The notes under the pieces: model-generated
Databases searched by the model: none
The model's input: only the letters and a program-made list of their open reading frames with translations
Told to the model about the DNA's origin: nothing
In this document: one piece after another, positions 51,087 through 61,916 of the stretch
Layout: every line of letters starts with the position of its first letter
Position numbering within the stretch: the stretch's first letter is position 1
Made by a program: the position numbers and the translations under genes
From: Hydnum rufescens UP504
Taxonomy: Eukaryota > Basidiomycota > Agaricomycetes > Cantharellales > Hydnaceae
DNA: 64,000 nucleotides
Reading direction: 5' to 3'
NCBI GenBank assembly: GCA_014904985.1
Contig: MU128920.1
Span: 62,001 to 126,000, forward strand

Positions 51087-51733
51087 GCAGCGCGCCAGTC
51101 ATCCATGCCCACAAGCGGTAGCAGTGCATTCGAACAACTGCAGTAGCTCACTTATGCTCTCGCTTCCAGTTAAGCGAACGTCTCTCCCCACCTCTTTTTC
51201 TTGGCCTCGTGTTAATACCAATTTTCTACACTCTTCAGCGAACCGTGGCTTCCAATGTTCCTTGCCTCCCAAAGCGGCTCTAGGCGAGTCACGCGATATT
51301 CGAGAACGCTTTTCATTGTCACTCTAATCCTGATGCCGGATGCCGTTTTGTAGCGAGGTGTCGACCAACGTTCTTGGAAAGGCGCCGGAGGCACTTGGAA
51401 CAATGGTTAATGTCTGTACTCCTTCATCCGGATATCGGTGGACGTGCTTCAGTTCGAGAATGGGTGATAGAGTGAATATTTTTCGAAACCTGCGTGTGCG
51501 TATGACGTATTTTCCTCTCTTCGTTATTACACCAGCACAGTTGGGGATATTACCTCGTAGGTATCCACCTGTTCGGTCGAGTCCAAGAGCTCCTTGTGGT
51601 CCCATTTGACTTGAATCCGTGGGCACCTGAAGTTTGTACTGACTCCGTCTGCCTCAGGATCCTCCACAATTGATAATTCCTCAGGGTGGGGTCTTGCTGC
51701 CGTCGAGTCGACCGAAGCGATCAGGACGTGCAC
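51087..51733 (-). CDS. Possible unrecognised protein, fragmentary
   Basis: On the minus strand several open segments read as protein: ARPHPEELSIVEDPEADG, FRCPRIQVKWDHKELLDSTE, a likely intron GTAATATCC...CACACGCAG at about 51562-51499, then VLEYRVTRLEPLWEARNIG and FAEECRKLVLTRGQEKEVGR ending near 51087. The last part has the look of the end of fungal F-box-like proteins, but I cannot show an F-box. Frames do not join without shifts, so it could be a decayed gene. Treat the limits and the existence of the gene as tentative. Confidence 0.3.
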
Positions 51734-52023
51734 TCATTCGTGAGTCACAATGGGCGGTGAATGCCTTCTAGTGACGCGTGTCCGCAGAGATAGCCTGTTA
51801 GCGTAACGCAAAATAGCCTTGAATTATGATGTCTGCCTTGTGGACTATAACACCCTTGCAACGCTGGATGAAATATTAAAGTCACGTCTACACGCGAAGA
51901 TACATAGACAGAGGACAAGAAGAGGGGAATGTGGGGGATTGCTACACAAGAGTACCTGTTAGGATAGTCAGCGTTATGTATGTGCATGAGGAAGGGATTA
52001 CGAAAGGTGGACCTGCGGCTATG

Positions 52024-53036
52024 TCAGATCTTCTCCACCATGGTTCGAAGTTCCGCCAATGAGGGTCGCTTATGAATCTCCTCTTGGGCGCACACTTTGT
52101 ATATGACATCAAAGGGCGCAGGAATGGGATATTCAACAAATGGATGCCGAGGGTTGACAACAACGATAAATTGCATTAAGCATGTTGAGAGGGCATACAC
52201 ATCGCTTGCAGTGCTGAAGTCCTTCTGATCGCGAACTTCGGGTGCAGCACAAATACCAGATCCCCAGTGACTTTGGAGATCAGCAATCACGACCGGCTTT
52301 GATATATCTCCGGAGTATAGAAGATTGCGGAGAACAAGGTCTCTATGGATGATGCCACGAGAGTGAATATCGGCGACAGCGTCTATAAGGTGAAGCATGA
52401 ATTGCTTGATAGTGGCGACGGTCACGATTTGAGGGTTGTGCAAGCTAAAGGCGAAGAGGTCTGAAGGGAATTTTTCGAAAACAAGATCTCCGGCCTGGGT
52501 CTTCCCGAGAAGTTGAACCACATACGGAGATCCTTTGCAGCGACGGAGATTAAGCAGCTCGGATCTGTATGACGGCTTCTTGACGAAGTGGAGTGCAGCG
52601 TCAGGGGAGATGAGGGGAAGATCTTTAAGTTCCTCGGAGCAATCCTCCCTGTCATCTTCCTCCTCCTCCTCAACGAATTCCTTATGGTCTATGATGCTAT
52701 AGCTGTCACCAGCAATCTCCAAATCCACCGCGTACATAGGAAGATCTGCTCGGAATTCCAAAATGGCCGCAGCTAACGTCCCATTACTGGGGACCAGGCG
52801 CACAAAGTTTGGAGCATCCCCATACCATAGTTCCAAGTAGGTGCGTCGTGTATCCCACGTCACTCGACCCCGTGTTTGACTCCAGAATGGAAATCGATCA
52901 GGGTATGCAAAGTATTCCGCTCGAAGGGACATGACCTTCTCGGAGAAAGCTGTGTCTACCAGAAGTGTGAGCACTAATAAGGGCAAAAACACAAATACGC
53001 ACCATCTTTCTGGGGTGAACGTGATTTATCATTTTG
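52024..53036 (-). CDS. Divergent protein-kinase-like protein
   Basis: The protein ends at the stop at 52024 and has a recognisable kinase C-lobe: a helix FMLHLIDAVADIHSRGIIH leading to HRDLVLRNLLYSG, the metal-binding position as VIADLQSHWGSG instead of DFG, an APE-like ICAAPEVRDQ, then DVYALSTCLMQFIVVVNPRH and EIHKRPSLAELRTM. In the N-lobe there is no clear glycine-rich loop, and the ATP lysine is uncertain (ALHFVKKPS). An acidic insert EEEEEDDRED sits before the lobe. The open frame upstream looks like a signal peptide, but bases 52985-52946 (GTGCGTATTTG...CTGGTAG) make a good intron, so I read QKD|DTAFSEK across it. The first exon and start are unresolved. The Asp of the catalytic loop and the metal site remain, so weak activity is possible, but a pseudokinase is equally likely. 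Confidence 0.65.
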
Positions 53037-55079
53037 AACTTCGCTCCTGTATCCGTGCGACCATCAAGTTGTAGAGATCAGACAATTGAGGTGTTTGACT
53101 TATAGCAAGATCGACTTAGCGCCAACTGACGATGGTACCGTTTCTTCGGTCGCCATTTGTGCTGTGAGGGAAGGGTCGTAAACCTAGGAAACGGAAAATA
53201 AACAGTTCGGTGCGAGGATACCGGAACATTCCGCTACTTTGCGGGGTCTTGCCGCTAGTTTTTGCTAGCGTGACGCGAGATAGGCTCGTCCACTCTGCGG
53301 ACCGTGACCTCCTCACCAATGCTGGATGAAATAGTTCGTGTCTACTCTCCTGTGTGTGGGTGGAGGAGTCCGAAGGACGCCGAATTCTCGCCAAGCCTGG
53401 TGTCTTCTGTAATCTCACTTCAGGGCGCCAGACTCAGAATTCGGGCAGCACTGAAGCCCCAGCTTCGAAGCAAGCTGGATCGAAGGATCGGCTTACACGT
53501 GTACCTCGCACCCGGAGCGTGGGAGGGGCAAGCTACAGTGACTATGCAACCCTGTCTCGGGCACGCATTCTAGTTTTTGCTTCCGGGTGTTGCCCAAAGT
53601 CCTAAACTCTCTGTCTCGTTCTGTTGTAATATTGATACACCACCTTGACCACAAATCAACCATTAGCATTAGTTAGTGCTACAGTGGACCGCTCTCGGCG
53701 ATCCCCGCCTATGTGGTATTCAAATCCAGAATCTCTCTCTCGTTCTGTTGTAATATTTACACTTGGGTAGGGCTGACTTTGCGGCAACGACCTTAGGGTG
53801 ACTTTCTTTTAATCAAAGGCTGTGGTTTTTGTCATTCTTTTCACCTTAATGCATTCCATACAAACAGTGCTAGTCCAGCCAACACTCTTAATTGAAGGTA
53901 GTAGTATTTACTTCATTTGCATGTCTTACTGAATCGGTAGATATGCGCACCTCGAGATTGCTTTCGTAGAAAGCAGTGAGACCGTTTGTTGGTGCTGGTG
54001 TTGTATATTTTGGTGAGCCTTCCCAGTTCGCGGGGAAGGTAATTCTCACCGGTCTTCCTTGTCCCTTCGATTTCAGCTTCTTTCAAAAAGGGCCACCTAC
54101 TCAAGAGGCGAATGCCCGCGCTAAAGTGCCCCTCTGTTCCTTCTGCAACCCTTGACAACACGGCAGATGACGCCTCAGACCCAATTCTCAAACAGATCCA
54201 GTGTGGCTCTTCCATCGCCCCAGTGACCGTGTAAAAGTGGTTTTCCATTCCGAGTTTTTAGGCACCAACAATGCAATCCTTGGCTTGGACTACGAAGAGT
54301 TTGTACAATGCTGTCATCTCGGCGTCTTTCCTCAGTCATCATGAGCCGTGAGATACATGTCTGCGGAATATGCGGTTATATGTCCAATCTCTCTATAATA
54401 TGTGGGAATTTCGCCAAGGCTGATGTTCACCACCGGCTCCACTAATGCCTCCAGCATCGGAATCTCAATGCCAGCGGCCTCTTCATGTAGGTCCTCAAAG
54501 ACAACATGCTCCAGACTCGCTCTTTTTTCTTCGATTTTGATCCTTGATCATATTCTGTAACCCCGGACCCTACCGCGGGGCCGTTGAGAGTCTCCTGTAC
54601 ACCACACACAAAACTTCCTCCCTCCAGGCTCTCATCCCCATCTGCTACGGCGACCAACACCTACTCCGCCTGAAACTACCGACTCCACTTTGAAACCCGA
54701 AGACCCGTTCTCCTTCTGTCAGTCGAGTTTCCTATAATCTATCTCCGTCAGCTGTATTTTTACCCCCCGCGTACATGTACTCCATGTGCGAGAACCAACT
54801 AAGTGAGATGTTGCGGACGTTAGACCTAAGCTTCCGTTCTTGTCGCCGCTATCCGATTGTGTAGGTTGTGACTGAATGCAAACACTCCACAGACTTGCCT
54901 ATGTTCCATCCCCTGTGTTTTTTTGCCCTGTCACTCTGCCATCTTATTTAGATGCTATGCCTCTGATTAGCCGAAACTAAGCGTACACTGTGGTAGGAAG
55001 GGTCCCATCAAGAGGACACCTTCCTATAAGGCAGTCGTTCCTCGGACGTCGACGACGGGACTGTCACCTTTCCCCGGCT
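53037..55079. other. Two-kilobase stretch without a recognised gene
   Basis: A short direct repeat, CTCGTTCTGTTGTAATATT, occurs at about 53615-53633 and again at 53738-53756. No reading frame has convincing composition, although frames at 53913-54248 and 54442-54660 are open. No RNA gene seen. Confidence 0.3.
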
Positions 55080-56704
55080 CTCATGGGTGTGGTTGGACAG
55101 GATCCATGACCACCTCACTTTACTGTGTGGTAGCAAAAATGATTGGGATGGGCAAAGGTTCCGGTCATGGCGCTACATCGACTTGGGAACCGCTGAACCT
55201 GCAGCCTCAACACCTGTCCTCCTCTCACTTAACTCAGGCTCCTGTCTCCCTAGTCTCTTCGGGGAGAATACAATTGCTTCATCTCCCGCACACCCAGGCA
55301 TCGTCTCCTTATTCCCCATGACGCTCAGGCTCTCCTCTTCCAGGTGAGGGAAACAGACGAAAGCCGCAATGCAGCCCCGTCCATGGGGGCCGAGCCTGCA
55401 ATATGAAGCAGACAAAGAGGAGGAAGACGTGTTTGATGACGCCGAAGAAGCCAAGATCTTTCCAGTGCGTCGCGTTTCTCAAGGCGCTCGCCTCTCCAGT
55501 GTCCCCGTGTCTGCTTCCCCTCTCCTACTTTCCCATCTTCTCCTCTTGACCTAGAAATGTGCACGACGCAGGTGACGCAGCTTCTGATGGTGGTGAGTGG
55601 ACCTCGACTGCGTTGTCAAGACTACTCGCACATTTTCCTGTTCCTCGGACTACAATCCAAACAATGACCAATTCCTCAATCCCCGTCATACCCCAGTGCT
55701 CCCCATCGAGACGCGTCCGCCCGAACCCTCAAACTCCCGCAATTTACTCGTCGCTTCTGGGCCTCAGGCTACTGCTACTAGTCTCCCCATAAGACCCAAC
55801 CGACAACTTTCCTATAGCCGCACCTCTAACTCTGGCATCGAATCTGTCGATGGGACCTCTTCACCAGGTTCGTCTGATGAGGAAGATTTCCTCGTACATC
55901 CTGCTGTCTCCGGCAACTCCCTCATCGCTGTGGGGAGAAACGATTGAGTATCTTCGAAAAGCCCCAGGTCCTCCACGGCCAGCTTGGCCCCCCCTCTCTC
56001 CCCTCGCTCTCTGCCACCTAGCAGGTCAAATAGCATGCCACACTCAACTTGTATCTTCGTCTTCATCTTCCTCACCCGTTCTCTCCAGTGCAACTTCCCT
56101 CTCACCTCCAAGACCAATATTGGAGCACAGGTGCCCTCTTCGATTTCTCTTGGGCACCCCCCCTCATCAGTCTCCCTATCAGTCTCCCCCATTTACCTGT
56201 TCCCGCACCACTCCTAGCTAACGACGAGTGCGCCGCCGCTCGTGCCAAGTGAAACCTCCCATGCCTCCTAAATTGCACTTCAATTTTCACTTTGTACCTC
56301 TTCCCACAGCCTCCAAACACTCATATCACTCCGATATCCCCATCCTACCATTCTCCAAGTCGCGGCGCAGCTCAGATCCAGAGTATGGATTAAGTGGTAG
56401 CTCAGCTTCCATGGGTTGTCAAACTCCACCACCCCGCACACCACGAAACAGGCCTCCTTCCGCCTCTACATTCCCTGTTGAGCCCTTGTGTTGGCCTCGA
56501 TCATTCATGAGTAGCATGTGTAGAGAATCATTTTCTTCATCCATATCTTACTTTACTTCTTCCATATCCTCTTCCTCGGGCATGAGCACCAGCGGCAGGA
56601 AGCGGTGGAGTACACATCGAAGCGGGAGCAGTGATGGTGTGAGTGAAAGCATGCCAGTGCCCAATGCCATCGCCATCCCTATCGAATTGCTCATTCGATC
56701 GTGA
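55080..56704 (+). CDS. Ser/Pro-rich protein of unknown function
   Basis: Plus-strand coding-like blocks follow one another in shifting frames: LNLQPQHLSSSHLTQAPVSL (55190), YEADKEEEDVFDDAEEAKIF (55400), RPNRQLSYSRTSNSGIESVD (55793), SPGSSDEEDFLVHP (55870), SYHSDIPILPFSKSRRSSDP (56322) and TPPPRTPRNRPPSASTF, with the last frame closing at 56702-56704. Acidic patches between Ser/Pro tracts suggest a phosphorylated, disordered protein. No domain was recognised. Some frame changes could be introns and others base errors, so I give one approximate span. It could also be two genes. Confidence 0.35.
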
Positions 56705-57036
56705 ATGCGTTGGTATCTCTCTTTTCTTTCTAATCTCCCTGTTTTTCTTGTTGTTTCTTCTTTCCTTTCGTGTTCTTGTTATTCCTTGCATACCGCTCCA
56801 CATTTTCACTTTCCCCTTTCCATGCTTCTTTGACTCGGCAAGGCTATTGTATCAATCTATGCTCCTCCTGCCTGCCCTGATAGTGAATCAGCATTCCCAC
56901 GCACATAGATTTGCAAAGCAAATCCACACGTTCACTCGTGCCAGTTATGGCCACCCAGTGGAGTGATAGGTAGAGCAAATTGCTAGCACAGTCGTATTAC
57001 AATTACAGACAGCCGAGTTGCGCACCGCTGTCAACC

Positions 57037-57965
57037 CTAAGAATGGGATCTGGTTCCCTTGTGATAGTTCCCAGATCGGGTGGTCAGCGCATCACAGGAA
57101 ATAACACAGGCCATCTTCACAAAATTATCAGTACCATCCGGAAGCCATCCAGTCTCAACGAAACCCTCGAGAGGTTGGTTCTCAGCAGAAACTGAAGTGG
57201 TGATGTTCACGCGTCCCTCGGTCCTCTCCAAAATAACCTCTCCATCCTTGAGATCTCCAGCATAGAACAGACCAAGAGGTCCATTCATTCCGACGATATC
57301 AGCAAAAGCGGTGACCAGCTCGATGGGTGGTGTCGGCACGGGTTCACGTCGATACTCGAAAGGTGAGCCATTTGGAGCCACTTATCCGGAAAACAGGGGC
57401 CGCTACATTCTGGTTGGTTGATATTTCCAGAGGCGACCATCTTCTCCTCTTCAGCGAGGTTGCAGTGGGCATGGAGGAGGTAGACACCATACTGACGCGC
57501 AAACAGGAGGAGGAGAGGGTAAGCTTTGCAAAATGGTTTCACGATCCACGAAGCGAGCTTCTGCTTCGTCGAGTGAGGGCTGGGCATTATACATCGATGA
57601 AGTCGTTGACATCTTGAAACTCTAGGGAGGGCAAGTTTCATTATTAGGAGGTGAATTACGAGGGAAGTACCTTTCAAAGGATACCTAGTTCTTGACCTTG
57701 GAGGAATTTCACACTTCGCAGTAGAAACTGATGCTGAGTTGTCCGATACTGCAGTGCAGAATTTTTGAGAGTAGTCAGTGATGCAGACAATGTCAGGCTC
57801 ACAAGAAGACGGAGTTTGAAAAAGATGGACACTGATAAGAGAAGTCTAGCCTTATATACTTCTTGAACCCATGATGCCTTTTGGCAATTACTTATACCAG
57901 CTCTGGTATGAGTTGCCAAAAGGGTTTTCATCATGATAACCAGTTCTGGAAAAGTGCTCCTCATG
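57037..57965 (-). CDS. Protein of unknown function
   Basis: The C-terminal exon is clear: ARQYGVYLLHAHCNLAEEEK, MVASGNINQPECSGPCFPDK, then EYRREPVPTPPIELVTAFAD, NGPLGLFYAGDLKDGEVILE, WLPDGTDNFVKMACVISCD and a stop at 57037-57039. Upstream, an intron GTACTTCCC...CCCTAG (about 57672-57624) separates FQDVNDFIDVYNAQPSLDEA and EARFVDRETILQ from a first exon that I cannot start with confidence. One frame slip lies near 57592. I do not recognise the family; no transmembrane or catalytic motif is evident. The gene lies next to the boundary of the CpG-poor repeat region. Confidence 0.5.
57868..57922. repeat. Imperfect hairpin
   Basis: CCTTTTGGCAATTACTTATA and its near reverse complement, which ends TTGCCAAAAGG, flank a short CCAGCTCTGG centre. 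The stem is about 23 bp with a few mismatches. Confidence 0.6.
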
Positions 57966-58003
57966 GATCAGATCGGCTCAGATCGGATCAGATCAGATCA
58001 GAC
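57965..58003. repeat. GATCA-type short tandem repeat
   Basis: GATCAGATCGGCTCAGATCG followed by further GATCA units, period five to ten bases, with the first bases of divergence at the right. Confidence 0.7.
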
Positions 58004-58027
58004 AGACTGGTTCCGAGTTGTAGTCCG

Positions 58028-58328
58028 AGGCATGAGGACTATGCATGCAGTAGGCAGGGACCCCTTTGAATAGTGCTGTAACTAATTGAATTGCTTGTTA
58101 AGGTTACAAATAAATCACGTGTTCACATGGATAGATCCGTATATTCTGCTTTTAGCAACATGCCGTAATGTCTGGAGTTTGATTACATCACGGAAATTAC
58201 CAAATAAGGGCGGGCAGTGCATTCATATGATTTATTTGGTACCTTAACAAACAAACAATTCAATCAGTTAAATATGGTGCACTATTCAAAGGGGTCCCAC
58301 TATCTATGGCCTGCCTATGCATACAGGC
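58028..58328. mobile_element. Inverted-repeat element at the composition boundary
   Basis: The left arm contains GGGACCCCTTTGAATAGTGC (58058-58077), then ATTGAATTG, CTTGTTAAGG and CAAATAAATCA. The right arm carries the same blocks inverted: TGATTTATTTGGTACCTTAA (58229-58248), CAATTCAAT, GCACTATTCAAAGGGGTCCC (58279-58298). Outer flanks (TATGCATGCAGTAGGCAGG and GCCTGCCTATGCATA) extend the homology with gaps. Arms are about 65-90 bp and imperfect; the ~110-bp centre has no open frame. It looks like an old MITE-type or foldback element. No target duplication could be fixed. Confidence 0.65.
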
Positions 58329-60180
58329 TACTGAAGGAGCAGAGACTGCTGGCACTTTGCTTCCACTTCATTTTGTTGCATCTCAGTGGTCACTGACCCT
58401 TGCCAGTAGCTCAGGGGAGACCCTGTTCTCTTTTCCTTTTGGGTTCCTTCTAGCTGGCTGACCCTTTCCTTGTCTGCCTTGCCTCAATTTTTCGTGGGGG
58501 CCCAAGGTCACTAGGTGGTGAGTGATTCCAATTATTTATTGAGGTACTGTCCTATTTTGACCATAGGTTTGGTTGCAGGTCACAGGAGCTCATGAACTGA
58601 AACCCCCAGCCATGGTGTCACACATCATGGACCCTGGCAAACTATGAAAAGGCACCCTTTAAAAAATATTTTTTCCTGAATTTTTTTTGGGAGGTTTATA
58701 GCCATGGTGCCTCTGGAAGGTTTATTTTCACTTGTATGAAGCTAACTTGTATATAACCACCAAGATGATCAAGTGAAATTATTAATCTTCATCCCACCAT
58801 ACATGGCCAACCCTTATTATGGGTCTTCCCAGGGTTATCTAATCCCTCATTTGATTAAGCCCAAGCAATGGTGTGGACTCAGGATATCCCAGGAGGATTT
58901 CTGGGACCTGCCAGAATGTCCTAGGAAGTCCTGACATGACTTGGGCCCCAGCTGCAGGACATCTATATTGACTACAGGAACTCAAGTAGGCTATACTTAT
59001 TTCAAATTGTACAGATTTGAGTTGCAAAGCAGCAGTGACAGTCTGGTAAGTACAGGGGCACCATGCCAGGTAGCATCAAAACCCAGTGGGAAAGCTTGCC
59101 ATGGCAATGGCATAAAACAGGATGTGGAAGGGGAGGAGGGAGGAAGAAAAGTAATGGTAAGCATAGGAGAAAAGCAGCAAAGGGGAAATCACAAATAGGC
59201 TTGTAAGCTAGCCAAGGCAACCTCATCTGTTGTCAACTGATCAGCAAAGTGGGCAATAATGCGTAGAGGTGGCAAAAATGACAGCCCAGACAGGGCCCTA
59301 GATCCAGCAGTGATGGTCTGGTAATGGAAACTGATATCAAAGGCTGGACAGGAGGCAGAGGGCAGTGTCAAAATTAGTGGGAAGGAGCTGAAGGGGACTG
59401 GCTACCCTGAATAAGAGCATAAAGAAGAACAGGGTGCTTGTGGACATAGGCCTTGAAAGCATAGACCACTGGCCAAGAGCCTGAATATGGTTATCAGATA
59501 AGCCTGCCAAAGCATAGGCAGTAGCCCCCCAGAGGGTAGGGAGTGGCCAGCAATGCCAGCAAGGAAATTTGATCCAAACAAGGAAGGTCACACAAGTGCA
59601 TGGGAATGGAGCCATGCTTGTGCAGCCACAATGGTGGGTGGAAACAGTGCAGGGCAATACTGGCAACTGGATGAGAAAGGTCATGAGTGCATGGGAATGG
59701 AGCCATGCTCACACAACCACAATAGTGGGTGGAGACAGTGCAGGCCATTTCCAGCAATGAGATGAGAAAAGTCTCATGAATGCATGGGAACAGAGCCATC
59801 CTTGTGCAGCCACAATGGCTGTGGAAGTACAAGTGTATCTGGGCCAAAGAAATGCAATTTGGACTATTTCAGCTCTAAGTCCTGCTGAACAGCCACACTA
59901 GTAAAGCCAGGCAACCTAGACATGTAATTGGGTAACCTGGTAAGGCTAGTCTTGTGACTTAAGAGCCCCCACAATGGAAAAGAACAATCTTGAAATGATT
60001 TTGTCCATGATTTAGCATGATGCAGAACAGCCTGGTCAGCCAATTATCCATATCTAACTAGATATCAGAGCCTGGGGCCCCCAAAGCACCCCAGGGGCCC
60101 CTGCCATATTATGCATCATCATATATTAATATATTATTATTATTATATTATATACATCCATAGCCTTGCCCAGTAGGGCT
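58329..60180. other. CpG-poor repeat-derived sequence
   Basis: CpG dinucleotides are almost absent by eye, while CA and TG are abundant, in sharp contrast to everything left of 58 kb. No real gene is seen; the open frame on the minus strand at 59494-59847 arises from the minisatellite. An AT-only run (ATATTAATATATTATTATTA) lies at about 60123. This appears to be an old, mutated transposon block. Confidence 0.55.
59582..59830. repeat. Minisatellite, unit about 90-95 bp
   Basis: Units begin AAGGTCACACAAGTGCATGG (59582), AAAGGTCATGAGTGCATGGG (59677) and AAAAGTCTCATGAATGCATG (59767). Each continues with GGAATGGAGCCAT and CAGCCACAATGG-like blocks. Two full copies and part of a third. Confidence 0.75.
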
Positions 60181-60425
60181 CACCCATGTGCCCAAGAAGT
60201 AGCCAAAGAAAAACCCTTACCTTGATGTGTGGGGGGCTTGGCTTGGTTCAGCAGGTTTGGGGTCACTTGCTGGATCTTTGTTCACTGGGTTTGGGTTCAC
60301 AGGGTGTTCATCTGGTGGGTTTGGGGTCCTGGGGTTTGGCTCAGCAGGTGAGGGGTTGGGGGGTCATGTGGATTCAAGTACAAGATCTAGAAAAAAAAAC
60401 AAGATGTTAGTTAGACCAGCATCAC

Positions 60426-60453
60426 AAGAAGAGCAGCTTACACTGCTCTTCTT
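60426..60453. repeat. Perfect 11-bp hairpin
   Basis: AAGAAGAGCAG (60426-60436) pairs with CTGCTCTTCTT (60443-60453) around a six-base loop. A near copy occurs at 62047-62082. Confidence 0.8.
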
Positions 60454-60459
60454 GCACCA

Positions 60460-60467
60460 CAAGATTA
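60460..60467. repeat. Left 8-bp target-site duplication
   Basis: CAAGATTA lies directly against the left terminal inverted repeat. The same octamer abuts the right end at 61853-61860. Confidence 0.9.
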
Positions 60468-61852
60468 CACCTAATGCACCCTCAAAATAGTACCTCTTAG
60501 GTGGTTTGAGTTTGCATCTGCAAACCACCTAAGAGGTGTTCTGAGTATAGGCGTGTCTAAGACACACCTGAGGGGTATTTTTGGGGAAATTTTTTTCTAA
60601 GTTCACTATATAGACATGTCTAAAATAGCCCGCCACAGGCGCCACCCGGGAGGGTTTGTTCACTGGCTGGAGGGTGTTACAGGTCTAATTTAGGCATGTC
60701 TAATAAGATATTTTCTGGAGCCTTAGAGGTGTCTATCATCCTTACTGTGTGTCTACTGGTGTCTAAATCAACATTTTGAGCCCAAGACCTCTGGTGGCAG
60801 TACTAATAGGTGTCTAATGTTGTCTAGATCCAATAATAATCCAATAATAATGGTGCTATTGTGGATGCATGTCTACTAGTGTCTAAATTAGAACAAAGGC
60901 ATCTGCTCAGGGGGAGATCATTAGACATGTCTAGAGATGTCTAGAGAGGTCTAGGTGTGTCTAGACATGACTAGACACATCTAGTCATGTCTATAGTCAT
61001 GTCTAGACATGTCTAGTCATGTCTAGACACATCTAGTCATGTCTATAGTCATGTCTAGACATGTCTAGTCATGTCTATAGTCATGTCTAGACATGTCTAG
61101 TCATGTCTATAGTCATGTCTAGACATGTCTAGTCATGTCTATAGTCATGTCTAGACATGTCTAGTCATGTCTATAGTCATGTCTAGACATGTCTAGTCAT
61201 GTCTATAGTCATGTCTAGACATGTCTAGTCATGTCTATAGTCATGTCTAGACATGTCTAGTCATGTCTATAGTCATGTCTAGACACATCTAGTCATGTCT
61301 AGACAAGGAAAAGGTGCATTAGGTAATATCCCATAATAACTTTGGATATCCAGTTACATAATAAAGTGTTTCTTATTTAAAAAAAAGCCTAAATGCGGAA
61401 ATTGGATGAAGTACATCCAAATAATATTTAGCCATCCAGCCCAATGGAGGCCCAGGACCAATAGCACCATTATTATTGGATTATTATTGGATCTAGACAA
61501 CATTAGACACCTATTAGTACTGCCACCAGAGGTCTTGGGCTCAAAATGTTGATTTAGACACCAGTAGACACACAGTAAGGATGATAGACACCTCTAAGGC
61601 TCCAGAAAATATCTTATTAGACATGCCTAAATTAGACCTGTAACACCCTCCAGCCAGTGAACAAACCCTCCCGGGTGGTGCCTGTGGCGGGCTATTTTAG
61701 ACATGTCTATATAGTGAACTTAGAAAAAAATTTCCCCAAAAATACCCCTCAGGCGTGTCTTAGACACGCCTATACTCAGAACACCTCTTAGGTGGTTTGC
61801 AGATGCAAACTCAAACCACCTAAGAGGTACTATTTTGATGGTGCATTAGGTG
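60468..61852. mobile_element. Non-autonomous transposon with 394-bp terminal inverted repeats
   Basis: The left arm 60468-60861 is the reverse complement of the right arm 61459-61852, with the same length and, by my base-by-base reading, three mismatches. The termini are CACCTAATGCACC...GGTGCATTAGGTG. Each arm end folds into its own hairpin: ACCTCTTAGGTGGTTTG (60492-60508) pairs with 60521-60537. Arms and centre are dense in GTCTA. The 597-bp centre holds the tandem array described separately and no coding sequence. Flanking 8-bp duplications (CAAGATTA) show insertion by a transposase that makes 8-bp staggered cuts, as hAT-type enzymes do. The long arms also recall foldback or Mutator-like elements, which usually give 9-bp duplications. 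The near identity of the arms suggests recent activity. Confidence 0.92.
60925..61304. repeat. GTCTAGACATG tandem array, 32-bp period
   Basis: The repeated 32-bp unit consists of TCATGTCTATAG (12) plus TCATGTCTAGACATGTCTAG (20). About eight units run from 61009 to 61280, and a more irregular start lies at 60925-61008. The unit contains the 16-bp palindrome ACATGTCTAGACATGT, so single strands could fold in many registers. It sits at the centre of the inverted-repeat transposon. Confidence 0.9.
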
Positions 61853-61860
61853 CAAGATTA
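61853..61860. repeat. Right 8-bp target-site duplication
   Basis: CAAGATTA, identical to 60460-60467 on the other side of the element. Confidence 0.9.
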
Positions 61861-61880
61861 ATAAAAACAACTCACCTTGT

Positions 61881-61916
61881 AGTACCACACACCCAAGGTG
61901 GTGGGTGTGTGGTACT
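61881..61916. repeat. Perfect 14-bp hairpin
   Basis: AGTACCACACACCC (61881-61894) pairs with GGGTGTGTGGTACT (61903-61916) around an eight-base loop. It lies in the sequence into which the transposon inserted. Confidence 0.85.

Noticed and set aside
52935..52992. Signal peptide MFLPLLVLTLLVDTAFS on the kinase-like protein
   Set aside because: The same bases form an intron with GTGCGT donor and CTGGTAG acceptor that joins two coding segments in frame.
59494..59847. Minus-strand open frame rich in Cys and His repeats
   Set aside because: It is the translation of a DNA minisatellite in CpG-poor sequence; no family resemblance.
60925..61304. CRISPR-like array
   Set aside because: Units are contiguous, without unique spacers, and lie inside an eukaryotic transposon. 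This is a tandem repeat.
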